Assembly: GCA_937876715.1 (NCBI GenBank)
Contig: CALEGA010000021.1
Location: 1-5,050, forward strand
Length of the DNA stretch: 5,050 bases
Reading direction: 5' to 3'
DNA from: an uncultured Candidatus Saccharibacteria bacterium
GTDB taxonomy: Bacteria > Patescibacteriota > Saccharimonadia > Saccharimonadales > Saccharimonadaceae
The notes beneath the pieces were generated by a model that worked only from the letters and a program-made list of their open reading frames with translations, did not search any database and was not told the DNA's origin. Below are positions 1 through 5,050 of this stretch, one piece after another (the first letter of the stretch is position 1; each line of letters opens with the position of its first letter). The translations under genes were made by a program, and so were the position numbers.

Positions 1-1067
1 TTTTCGGCAAATTCTATGTCGCGTTCGTCGCCGACGGGAACCGCCATAATAGCGCCGGTGCCGTAGCCCATTAAGACGTAGTCGGCGACCCAGACGGGGA
101 TTTTTTTCTTGGTGGCGGGGTTGATGGCGTAGGCGCCGGTGAAAACGCCGGTTTTTTCTTTATTTTCTTGGCGTTCGATTTCGGATTTTTTGATGGCTTT
201 TTTGCAGTAGTCTTCGACCGCCGCCTTGGTTTGGTCGGTGACGAGGTTTTTGATTAAGGGGTGTTCGGGAGCTAAAACTAGGAACGTGGCGCCGTAAATG
301 GTGTCGGGCCTGGTTGTAAAGACAGTAATAGTGGTGTTTGTTCGAGGCTTGCGGTCGGAACAAACACTGAATTCAATTTCTGCGCCGGTGGACTTACCGA
401 TCCAGTTCTTTTGCATCGTCTTGATTTTGTCGGGCCAATCGAGCCCGTCGATGTCGGCGAGAAGTCCGTCGGCGTAGGCGGTGATTTTGAAAAACCATTG
501 CTTCATCTTCTTCTTTTCGACTTCAGAACCGCAGCGCCAGCAGTGACCGTTTTCGACTTGTTCGTTGGCGAGGACGGTTTGGTCAACAGGACACCACCAT
601 TGGTAGGATTCTTTTTGGTAGGCGAGACCTTTTTTGTAAAGTTGGAGGAAGCACCACTGAGTCCATTTATAGTATTCTGGGCTGGAGGTGTTAATTTCTC
701 TGCTCCAATCGATGGCGTAGCCGAGTTTTTTTAGCTGGTTGCGGAAGTTTTTGACGTTAGTGTCGGTCGCGACCTTGGGGGAAACGCCGGTTTTGATGGC
801 GTAGTTTTCGGCGGGGAGACCGAAAGTGTCGTAGCCGAAAGGACGGAGGACGTTATAACCTTTTTGGGCGTAGTAGCGCGCGAGGACGTCAACGATGGTG
901 AAATTGCGGACGTGACCGACGTGGAGACCGGCGCCAGAGGGGTACGGGAACATTTCGGCGAGGAATTTTTTCGGTTTGTCGCTCGCGTCGTCAGCTTTAA
1001 AAGCCTCGGAGTCTTCCCAGATTTTTTGCCATTTACTTTCGATTGCAAGAGGATTATAACGATTCAT
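1..1067 (-). CDS. leuS: Leucyl-tRNA synthetase, N-terminal 355 residues (cut by window edge)
   Basis: This class I synthetase charges tRNA-Leu with leucine in the cytoplasm; a bacterial enzyme is usually about 800-880 residues, so less than half is present. In order I see: the ATP-binding HIGH motif as HVGH (residues 49-52), the LeuRS-type GYDTFGLPAEN block (78-88, usually GWDAFGLPAE), a zinc-knuckle segment with C159, C176 and C179, and the start of the CP1 editing domain. In CP1, the Thr-rich TTRPDT (251-256) and GTGAIMAVP (336-344) lead to the expected editing aspartate, D347. The residue before it is Gly rather than the His I expect there. The KMSKS loop and the tRNA-binding C-terminus lie beyond the left edge. 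The ATG at 1067 is chosen because MNRYNP...W is a typical LeuRS N-terminus and a promoter ends 7 bases before it. It lies 8 bases after tsaC with no Shine-Dalgarno. Third codon positions favour C. Confidence 0.97.
   Translation of the reverse strand, partial: MNRYNPLAIESKWQKIWEDSEAFKADDASDKPKKFLAEMFPYPSGAGLHVGHVRNFTIVDVLARYYAQKGYNVLRPFGYDTFGLPAENYAIKTGVSPKVATDTNVKNFRNQLKKLGYAIDWSREINTSSPEYYKWTQWCFLQLYKKGLAYQKESYQWWCPVDQTVLANEQVENGHCWRCGSEVEKKKMKQWFFKITAYADGLLADIDGLDWPDKIKTMQKNWIGKSTGAEIEFSVCSDRKPRTNTTITVFTTRPDTIYGATFLVLAPEHPLIKNLVTDQTKAAVEDYCKKAIKKSEIERQENKEKTGVFTGAYAINPATKKKIPVWVADYVLMGYGTGAIMAVPVGDERDIEFAE
334..367. repeat. Perfect 10-bp inverted repeat inside leuS
   Basis: The arms GTGTTTGTTC (334-343) and GAACAAACAC (358-367) are perfectly complementary around a 14-base spacer. 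The element encodes roughly residues 234-245 of LeuRS, between the EIEF strand and the VFTTRPDT editing motif, where this protein has a linker that seems a few residues longer than usual. The reading frame stays open across it. It could be a small palindromic insertion tolerated in a surface loop, or a chance hairpin. Confidence 0.6.
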
Positions 1068-1074
1068 GCGTTAT

Positions 1075-1103
1075 ATTATAACACTTTTAAATCGCCTTGT
1101 CGA
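1075..1103 (-). promoter_or_regulatory. Probable leuS promoter, leaderless configuration
   Basis: On the minus strand, TCGACA (1103-1098, 5/6 to TTGACA) is followed by exactly 17 bases and a perfect TATAAT (1080-1075), with an extended -10 TG at 1083-1082. Seven bases separate the -10 from the leuS ATG, so transcription should begin at or next to the A of the start codon. The promoter lies inside the 3' end of tsaC and its -10 overlaps the tsaC stop codon. leuS could therefore be transcribed on its own as well as by read-through from tsaC. Confidence 0.7.
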
Positions 1104-1660
1104 AGAATTTTGGGGTCTTTTTTAGTTAGGTCAACGACGGTGGAGGGGAGTTTACCCTCGCGGGTGCGCCCTTCGACGATTAAATCGACTTTAGGGAGGG
1201 TGCGGGCGACTTCGTCGGAAGAGATGGCGGGTTGGTCGCCGCGGGGGTTGGCGCTGGTCAAGAGGAGCGGACCGGTTTCCGGCAAGATGGCGGCGAAAAG
1301 AGAGGAAGCGGGGATGCGGATGCCGACGGTGGTGAAGTGGTTGAAGTAAGGGTGGTTAAATTCGGGGTTTTTGTTGAGGATTAAAGTCAATTCGCCCGGA
1401 ATGTATTTGGTGATGTATTCGCGCGCGGTTTTGTTTAAGATGGCGAAGTTTTTGATCTCTGCGGTGGAGGAGGGGACGAGAGTAAAGACCTTGCCAGAGT
1501 TGAGGTCGCGACGCTTGAGGAAGATGAGTTTTTCTAGTGCCTTGGCGGAGTTAAGCGAGATGGCGAGACCAAAAACAGTTTCGGTCGGCAAAGCGACGAC
1601 TTGACCGTTTTTAAGGGCTTTGACAATGTCTGAGGTATGCTCAGGGGGAATTTGAATCAT
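1076..1660 (-). CDS. tsaC: Threonylcarbamoyl-AMP synthase, single-domain TsaC (YrdC/Sua5 family)
   Basis: By family, this cytoplasmic enzyme makes threonylcarbamoyl-AMP from threonine, bicarbonate and ATP. TsaD and its partners then transfer the group to A37 of ANN-reading tRNAs as t6A. The 194 residues match the length of a YrdC-domain TsaC and lack the C-terminal domain of Sua5. Visible motifs are LPTETVFGLA (24-33), the basic KRRD..K segment (49-57, usually KxRP), PGELTLIL (88-95), VGIRIP (112-117), the nucleotide-site TSAN (135-138) and STVVD (173-177), and ILRQGDL (185-191, usually ILRPG). The ATG at 1660 is the natural family start and lies 6 bases after a -10 box, with no Shine-Dalgarno. 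It sits directly upstream of leuS, another tRNA gene, with an 8-base gap. A generic YrdC/YciO paralogue is the only realistic alternative. Confidence 0.93.
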   Translation of the reverse strand: MIQIPPEHTSDIVKALKNGQVVALPTETVFGLAISLNSAKALEKLIFLKRRDLNSGKVFTLVPSSTAEIKNFAILNKTAREYITKYIPGELTLILNKNPEFNHPYFNHFTTVGIRIPASSLFAAILPETGPLLLTSANPRGDQPAISSDEVARTLPKVDLIVEGRTREGKLPSTVVDLTKKDPKILRQGDLKVL

Positions 1661-1666
1661 AATTCT

Positions 1667-1675
1667 ATTGTAGCA
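1667..1675 (-). promoter_or_regulatory. Extended -10 promoter for tsaC, leaderless configuration
   Basis: The minus strand reads TGC (1675-1673) then TACAAT (1672-1667), followed by six bases and the tsaC ATG at 1660, so the transcript should start at or next to the start codon. No good -35 is seen at 15-18 bases; the extended -10 TG may compensate. It occupies the 36-base gap after the upstream membrane-protein gene and is the same motif used in front of dnaE. Confidence 0.6.
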
Positions 1676-1696
1676 TACTTTGGGGATTGACGACGG

Positions 1697-2419
1697 CTAT
1701 TTAGAAGACTTGATGTCTTCTTCGGGAATGTTGGTGGTGGTATTGCCGTTTTCGTCGGTGGTCGGTTCGGGAGTAGTTTCTTCGCCGGATTCAGATTCCG
1801 ATTCGGTGCCAGATTCCGTGGCTTCCTCGCCGGATTCTTCTTCGCCAGAGTTTTCTGGTTCTGGCTCGGGTTCAGGTTCAGGAGTGGTTTGGCTGCTAGA
1901 TGGAGTGGTTTGAGACGGGTTGGATTGCGCCGGTTTGTTGAAGAAGAGGAAATAAACGGCGACGCCGGCAGCAAGGAGAACGACGACGGTGATGAGTAAA
2001 ATCAAAGTAGTTTTTGAGCCTTTGGTCGGCTTAGCGCTGGCGAAAGGACTCTTTGGCATTTCGACAGGGCGCTCGGTGGCGGCGACGGCGAGAATGTCAG
2101 GAGTTTCCTCGGGGATGCCAGCGGCGATAGGCGTGACGACGTCGGGGGGAGTTTCGGGCGCTGGTGCTTCGGGAGTAGGTGCTTCTGGCGCGGGCGCTTC
2201 TGGAACAGGCGCAGGAGTCGGTTCGGGGATTGGCGCTGGTGTGGGTTCTGGTGTTGGTGCAGGAGTAGGTTCGGGTGTAGGTGCAGGAGTAGGTTCGGGT
2301 GTAGGTGTCGGCTCGGGCGTGGGAGCCGGAGCCGGTTCTGGAGCGGGCGCTGGTGTGGGTTCTGGTGTTGGTGGGGTAGGCGTGGGCGCCGGTGCTGGCG
2401 CAGGTTGGTTTGGATCCAT
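1697..2419 (-). CDS. Pro-rich/acidic single-pass membrane protein of unknown function
   Basis: I do not recognise this 240-residue protein. Residues 5-90 are almost wholly Pro/Ala/Thr/Glu, built on an eight-residue TPEPTPAP-like unit, and must be an extended disordered rod. Residues 91-130 are less repetitive. The basic KPTKGSK (130-136) precedes one hydrophobic helix (about 138-160), so the N-terminus should be cytoplasmic and the tail outside. The exterior tail (161-240) is low-complexity Ser/Thr/Glu: a run of EP pairs at 181-188, then E/S/G-rich sequence. There is no signal peptide, cysteine, LPxTG motif or enzyme motif. The ATG at 2419 lies two bases after the stop of the upstream membrane-protein gene, so the two are almost certainly co-transcribed and perhaps translationally coupled. 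Composition alone can mislead homology searches here. The long open frame, coupling, sensible topology and TM helix support a real gene. Confidence 0.85.
   Translation of the reverse strand: MDPNQPAPAPAPTPTPPTPEPTPAPAPEPAPAPTPEPTPTPEPTPAPTPEPTPAPTPEPTPAPIPEPTPAPVPEAPAPEAPTPEAPAPETPPDVVTPIAAGIPEETPDILAVAATERPVEMPKSPFASAKPTKGSKTTLILLITVVVLLAAGVAVYFLFFNKPAQSNPSQTTPSSSQTTPEPEPEPEPENSGEEESGEEATESGTESESESGEETTPEPTTDENGNTTTNIPEEDIKSSK
1703..1721 (-). other. Hairpin at the 3' end of the Pro-rich membrane-protein gene
   Basis: AGAAGAC (1721-1715) and GTCTTCT (1709-1703) form a perfect 7-bp stem with an ATCAA loop, ending three bases before the TAG stop. The following bases AAATAG are not a U tract, so this is not a canonical intrinsic terminator. 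It may slow 3' decay or partly separate this transcript from tsaC, or be a chance product of Glu-Glu-Asp and Ser-Ser codons. Confidence 0.35.
2225..2400. repeat. Degenerate 24-bp tandem repeats encoding the Pro-rich rod
   Basis: A 24-base unit occurs as two exact, contiguous copies (2256-2279 and 2280-2303), with degenerate copies on both sides. A separate 28-base segment at 2232-2259 recurs exactly at 2346-2373, 114 bases (38 codons) away and in frame. All units are multiples of three and encode TPEPTPAP-like octapeptides, so slippage or recombination would change rod length without breaking the frame. Confidence 0.85.
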
Positions 2420-2421
2420 AA

Positions 2422-3513
2422 TTATTTCTTTTCCTCCGTGTTATCGTTGAGCTTTTCAGAGACTTCTTTGATTACTTCGGAGCTGCCGAAAGGCGTGCGC
2501 TCTTCAAATTCATAGACGTCGAAGTCAGTTTTCTTGAAAGAATAGCGATACTGAGGGAAGTCTTTGTAGTTGTCGGCAGTGATTTTGACGGCGTCGGCGC
2601 AATTGGTTTGTTCGGCAGCGGTAGCGCAATTAGTGGCGGGAGTTTCGGCGACGTCGTAGTAAATATATTCGTTGTCGATGCCTTTTTGGTAGGTGCGGGC
2701 GAAGACATAGTAGTTGTCGGTCGTGATTTGCTGGGCGAGGAGGGCGTTGACGGCAGCGATTAAGGTTTCGTCAGTGAGAGCGGTCGGCTCGCTGGCGGGT
2801 TCGGGCGCGGGTGCTGGTTCAACTTTGGACGATTCTTTCTTAGTGAACCAATCGAGCGGGTTGTCGATGACTTTTTGTTCGACGAGGACACAGACGGTGA
2901 TAGCGGCGATGGCGAGGAGGAGTAAGATGACGAGGAAGACGCGACCGGCGTGGTGTTTTTTCTTCGGTTCGGTCGAGAGCGGTTCAGTGTCGAAATCGAC
3001 GGAGGCTTCTTCGGCGTTGAGGCGGTTCAAAGCGGCTTCGACTTCGGGAGAGTATTTTTTAGTGCGGGTGGGGGATTCTTTCGGTTCTTCTTCCGTCATT
3101 GTGAGGATTTTTGGTGCGTCGTCTTCTTTCGGTTCTTCCTTGGGTTCTTCTTTTTCTTCTTCGGGTTTTGGTTCTGGCTCGTCGTGGTGTTCTTCTTCGG
3201 CTTCCTCTTGTTCTTTAACGGGTTTGAAATTAACATCAACGGATTCACCGTTCTCTTCAGATTCAGATTCGTCGTGAGATTCTTCTTCGTGATGTTCCTC
3301 TTCTGGTTCGGGAGTGTAGTCGGAGACTTCTTCCTCTTCCCAAGGTGTGGAATCTTCGTGTTTTTCTCGATTTTCTTCAACAGGGGTGTTTTCCCTGTCG
3401 GATGCGGAAGTTGGCTCCGCGCTCTGATCAGGCGGATTTTCTTCCGGTTTATGGGCGTTCTCGCCCGTGTTGTTTTCTATATTTTGAGATAAATTACGTA
3501 ATTTTTCTTCCAT
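2422..3513 (-). CDS. Acidic bitopic membrane protein with a small extracytoplasmic domain, unknown function
   Basis: I do not recognise this 363-residue protein. Residues 1-150 are very acidic and low-complexity (25 of 60 residues at 41-100 are Asp/Glu) with three His-His doublets (74-75, 109-110, 187-188). A short, possibly helical segment follows (154-170). Basic KKKHHAGR (184-191) precedes one TM helix (about 192-212), so the acidic arm should be cytoplasmic. Outside, a Pro/Ala linker (232-243) leads to a folded-looking domain (about 247-357) rich in Tyr, Phe and Asp. It carries a Cys pair, C296 and C305, eight residues apart, that could form a disulfide. I chose the ATG at 3513: the frame stays open to a TTG at 3555, but that would overlap the promoters and add an unlikely 14-residue stretch. 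No Shine-Dalgarno is present; a -10 lies 10 bases upstream. It heads the leftward cluster and runs almost directly into the Pro-rich membrane-protein gene. Confidence 0.85.
   Translation of the reverse strand: MEEKLRNLSQNIENNTGENAHKPEENPPDQSAEPTSASDRENTPVEENREKHEDSTPWEEEEVSDYTPEPEEEHHEEESHDESESEENGESVDVNFKPVKEQEEAEEEHHDEPEPKPEEEKEEPKEEPKEDDAPKILTMTEEEPKESPTRTKKYSPEVEAALNRLNAEEASVDFDTEPLSTEPKKKHHAGRVFLVILLLLAIAAITVCVLVEQKVIDNPLDWFTKKESSKVEPAPAPEPASEPTALTDETLIAAVNALLAQQITTDNYYVFARTYQKGIDNEYIYYDVAETPATNCATAAEQTNCADAVKITADNYKDFPQYRYSFKKTDFDVYEFEERTPFGSSEVIKEVSEKLNDNTEEKK
2433..2437 (-). promoter_or_regulatory. Shine-Dalgarno for the Pro-rich membrane-protein gene
   Basis: GGAGG lies 13 bases before the ATG at 2419, inside the last codons of the upstream gene. 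The spacing is longer than the usual 5-9 bases, so coupled re-initiation after the stop two bases before the start may contribute. It is the only start in the window with a recognisable upstream ribosome binding site, and also the only one without its own promoter. Confidence 0.5.
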
Positions 3514-3523
3514 GGTTATATTT

Positions 3524-3532
3524 ATTTTAACA
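3524..3532 (-). promoter_or_regulatory. Promoter (-10) for the leftward acidic membrane-protein gene
   Basis: The minus strand reads TGT (3532-3530) then TAAAAT (3529-3524), an extended -10, followed by ten bases and the ATG at 3513. That predicts a 5' untranslated region of only a few bases. The -35 is poor: the best match, TTGTAC (3555-3550), is 20 bases away. These nine bases include the whole dnaE -35 hexamer on the other strand. Confidence 0.5.
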
Positions 3533-3556
3533 TAAAAGGTTTGATTGTGGTACAAT
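3527..3556 (+). promoter_or_regulatory. dnaE promoter, leaderless configuration
   Basis: TTAACA (3527-3532, 5/6 to consensus), an 18-base spacer and TACAAT (3551-3556) with extended -10 TG at 3548-3549 lie six bases before the dnaE ATG at 3563. The predicted transcription start is at or beside the A of that ATG. No Shine-Dalgarno separates them; the six bases are A/T only. Confidence 0.65.
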
Positions 3557-3562
3557 AATTTT

Positions 3563-5050
3563 ATGAAAAGTGTGGAGGAAAAATCTGAAGTAGTTTTGAA
3601 GCCGAGCGATTTTGTGCATCTACATAATCACACGCACTATTCCCTGCTTGATGGTTTGACGAAGATTCCGGAGCTGGTGAAGTTTGTAAAAGAAAGCGGA
3701 ATGGAAGCGGTAGCGGTGACCGACCACGGAACGATGTCGGGATTAGTGGAGTTGTATAAGACTTGTAAGGACGAGGGGATAAAGCCGATTCTTGGGCTGG
3801 AGGCGTATGTGGCGGCGCGGAATTTGGAAGACCGCGACCCAGCGCACGATAAGCAAAGGTTCCATATTACGTTGCTGGCGATGAACGACAAGGGGTTTGA
3901 GAATCTTTGCCGGCTAATGTCGAATGCGGAGATTAACGGGAAGTATTATAAGCCGCGTACTGATCATAAAGATATGGAAAAGTATAGCGAGGGGATTATT
4001 TGTTTGTCGGGTTGTGCGGGGTCGGAGATTAGCGAGGCTCTGCGCGCGGATGACGAGAAAAAGGCGATTGAGCTGATTAAATGGTACAAAAAAGTTTATG
4101 GCGACCGATTTTATCTTGAGATGCAGGATCACGGGCATCCCGATTCGCCGACACATTGGAAAGAACAAGAGAAGATAAATAATTGGCATATGGCACACGC
4201 GGAGGAGCTCGGCGTGCCGCTGGTGGTAACGTGTGACGCGCACTATTTGAAACACGAAGACCAAGACACGCACGAGGTGCTGCTTTGCGTGGGGACGGGG
4301 TCGAACTTGTCCGATACGAACCGAATGAGTCTGAAAGAGTTTCAACTACACGTAATTCCGCCGGAAGATATTATTGAACGGTGGGGGAAGACGTGTCCGG
4401 AGGCGGTGTTGAACACTAAGCGGATTGCGGAGCGGTGTAACGTTGAGTTGCAACTGGGACGGATTTTAATTCCGAAGTTTCCGGTGCCGGAGGGGGAGAC
4501 GGACAAGAGTTACCTGGATAAGTTGGTGTTTAGAGGATTGGCGTTTCGTTATGGTGGAAAAACGGAGGATGAGACGGCGAAGCTGTCGATTGATGAATGT
4601 CGGAAGATTCTAGAGAAAGTGGATGAGGGGCGGGACGAGTTGCATAAGCTGCTGCCGCGGATTGACTATGAGCTGTCGGTGGTGGACAAGATGGGGTATA
4701 ATGGCTATTTCTTGATCGTGTGGGACTTCATCAACTGGGGCAAGAAAAAAGGGATTATTTATGGGCCGGGGCGTGGCAGTGCGGCGGGGGCGCTGCTAGC
4801 CTATGCGTTGCGTATTACCGAGCTAGACCCGATGAAATATGACTTGCTGTTCGAACGATTCCTCAACCCAGACCGGATTTCTATGCCGGATATTGATACA
4901 GATATCCAGGATACACGACGTGACGAGGTGATTGAATATTGTACCGAGAAATATGGCAAGGGGCGGGTGTCGAACATTGCAACGTTTGGTAAGATGATGG
5001 CAAAAAACGCGGTGCGAGATGTGGCGCGGGTGCTGGAGGTGCCGTATGCG
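3563..5050 (+). CDS. dnaE: DNA polymerase III alpha subunit, N-terminal 496 residues (cut by window edge)
   Basis: This is the replicative polymerase subunit, acting at the fork with the beta clamp. The DnaE family is usually 1,000-1,200 residues, so about 40-50% is present. The N-terminal PHP domain carries HLHNH (19-23), TDHGTM (53-58), GLEAYV (79-83 region), H101, the EMQDHG block (187-191) and DAHYL (225-229). The metal-binding set looks intact, suggesting a PHP domain still able to bind metal and perhaps proofread, unlike the degenerate E. coli one. The polymerase core follows: GYFLIVWDF (381-389), GPGRGSAAGALLAY (401-414) and MPDIDTD (441-447), holding two of the three catalytic aspartates (the PDxDxD pair). 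The third lies beyond the edge. No exonuclease insertion is seen, so this is DnaE-type rather than PolC. The ATG at 3563 follows a -10 by six bases. Third positions favour G (GCG, CTG, GGG), opposite to leuS. Confidence 0.97.
   Translation, partial: MKSVEEKSEVVLKPSDFVHLHNHTHYSLLDGLTKIPELVKFVKESGMEAVAVTDHGTMSGLVELYKTCKDEGIKPILGLEAYVAARNLEDRDPAHDKQRFHITLLAMNDKGFENLCRLMSNAEINGKYYKPRTDHKDMEKYSEGIICLSGCAGSEISEALRADDEKKAIELIKWYKKVYGDRFYLEMQDHGHPDSPTHWKEQEKINNWHMAHAEELGVPLVVTCDAHYLKHEDQDTHEVLLCVGTGSNLSDTNRMSLKEFQLHVIPPEDIIERWGKTCPEAVLNTKRIAERCNVELQLGRILIPKFPVPEGETDKSYLDKLVFRGLAFRYGGKTEDETAKLSIDECRKILEKVDEGRDELHKLLPRIDYELSVVDKMGYNGYFLIVWDFINWGKKKGIIYGPGRGSAAGALLAYALRITELDPMKYDLLFERFLNPDRISMPDIDTDIQDTRRDEVIEYCTEKYGKGRVSNIATFGKMMAKNAVRDVARVLEVPYA

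Noticed and set aside
124..155. Similar words shared by 124-155 and 782-803
   Set aside because: They arise from two unrelated occurrences of the residues Tyr-Ala-Ile and Lys-Thr-Gly-Val in LeuRS with the same preferred codons, not from a DNA repeat.
864..1349. Plus-strand 161-residue open frame spanning the leuS/tsaC junction
   Set aside because: It overlaps two confidently identified genes in antisense and has no recognisable domain.
2225..2400. Repeat block as a possible CRISPR array
   Set aside because: The units are contiguous 24-bp degenerate coding repeats without spacers and translate to an octapeptide repeat.
1989..2450. Plus-strand open frame rich in Gly/Val/Ala/Ser, antisense to the Pro-rich gene
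   Set aside because: It is the reverse reading of the Pro-codon repeats (CCx read back gives xGG). It has no plausible start site, and the opposite strand has a coherent topology with a TM helix and an operon neighbour.
2950..3492. Plus-strand Phe-rich 180-residue open frame
   Set aside because: The Phe runs are the complement of Glu/Lys (GAA/AAG) codons in the acidic membrane protein. It has no RBS or promoter and resembles no real membrane protein.
3514..3555. TTG start adding 14 residues to the acidic membrane protein
   Set aside because: It would begin inside the dnaE promoter, and the added residues are encoded by the AT-rich promoter DNA. The ATG at 3513 has a properly placed -10 and begins an obviously similar low-complexity acidic stretch.
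3914..4345. Minus-strand 143-residue open frame inside dnaE
   Set aside because: It is antisense to conserved PHP-domain sequence of dnaE, and its composition reflects the complement of G-ending codons.

Overview
The window looks like a piece of a bacterial chromosome, most likely from the Patescibacteria / Candidate Phyla Radiation (a Saccharibacteria-like lineage is my best guess, at moderate to low confidence). The reasons are very tight gene packing (8-, 36-, 2- and 49-base gaps), starts that sit directly behind TGn-TAnAAT -10 boxes with no ribosome binding site, and two low-complexity single-pass membrane proteins beside housekeeping genes. No in-frame TGA occurs in about 1,650 codons of the five genes. 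This fits the standard code and argues against lineages that read UGA as glycine (Gracilibacteria, Absconditabacteria).

Layout. Four genes read leftward on the minus strand. In transcription order they are: an acidic bitopic membrane protein with a small extracytoplasmic domain (3513-2422); a Pro-rich/acidic bitopic membrane protein (2419-1697) two bases further on; the single-domain threonylcarbamoyl-AMP synthase tsaC (1660-1076); and leuS (leucyl-tRNA synthetase) from 1067, which runs off the left edge after 355 residues. On the plus strand, dnaE (DNA polymerase III alpha subunit) starts at 3563 and runs off the right edge after 496 residues. The 49 bp between dnaE and the acidic membrane protein hold two back-to-back promoters. 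The -35 of one falls inside the extended -10 of the other.

Function. tsaC (the first step of the tRNA t6A modification) and leuS (tRNA-Leu charging) form a small translation cluster. dnaE is the replicative polymerase. The two membrane proteins have no function I can recognise. They share an architecture: a long disordered cytoplasmic N-terminus, a basic stop, one TM helix, and a Pro/acidic exterior. Being translationally adjacent, they probably work together at the cell envelope.

The most notable points are the recurring leaderless promoter/start module at four gene starts, the overlapping dnaE/membrane-protein promoters, the paired disordered membrane proteins, and a G-over-C strand bias that runs unchanged across genes of both orientations. 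I see no mobile element, CRISPR array, tRNA, rRNA or riboswitch. No stretch over 300 bases lacks a gene.
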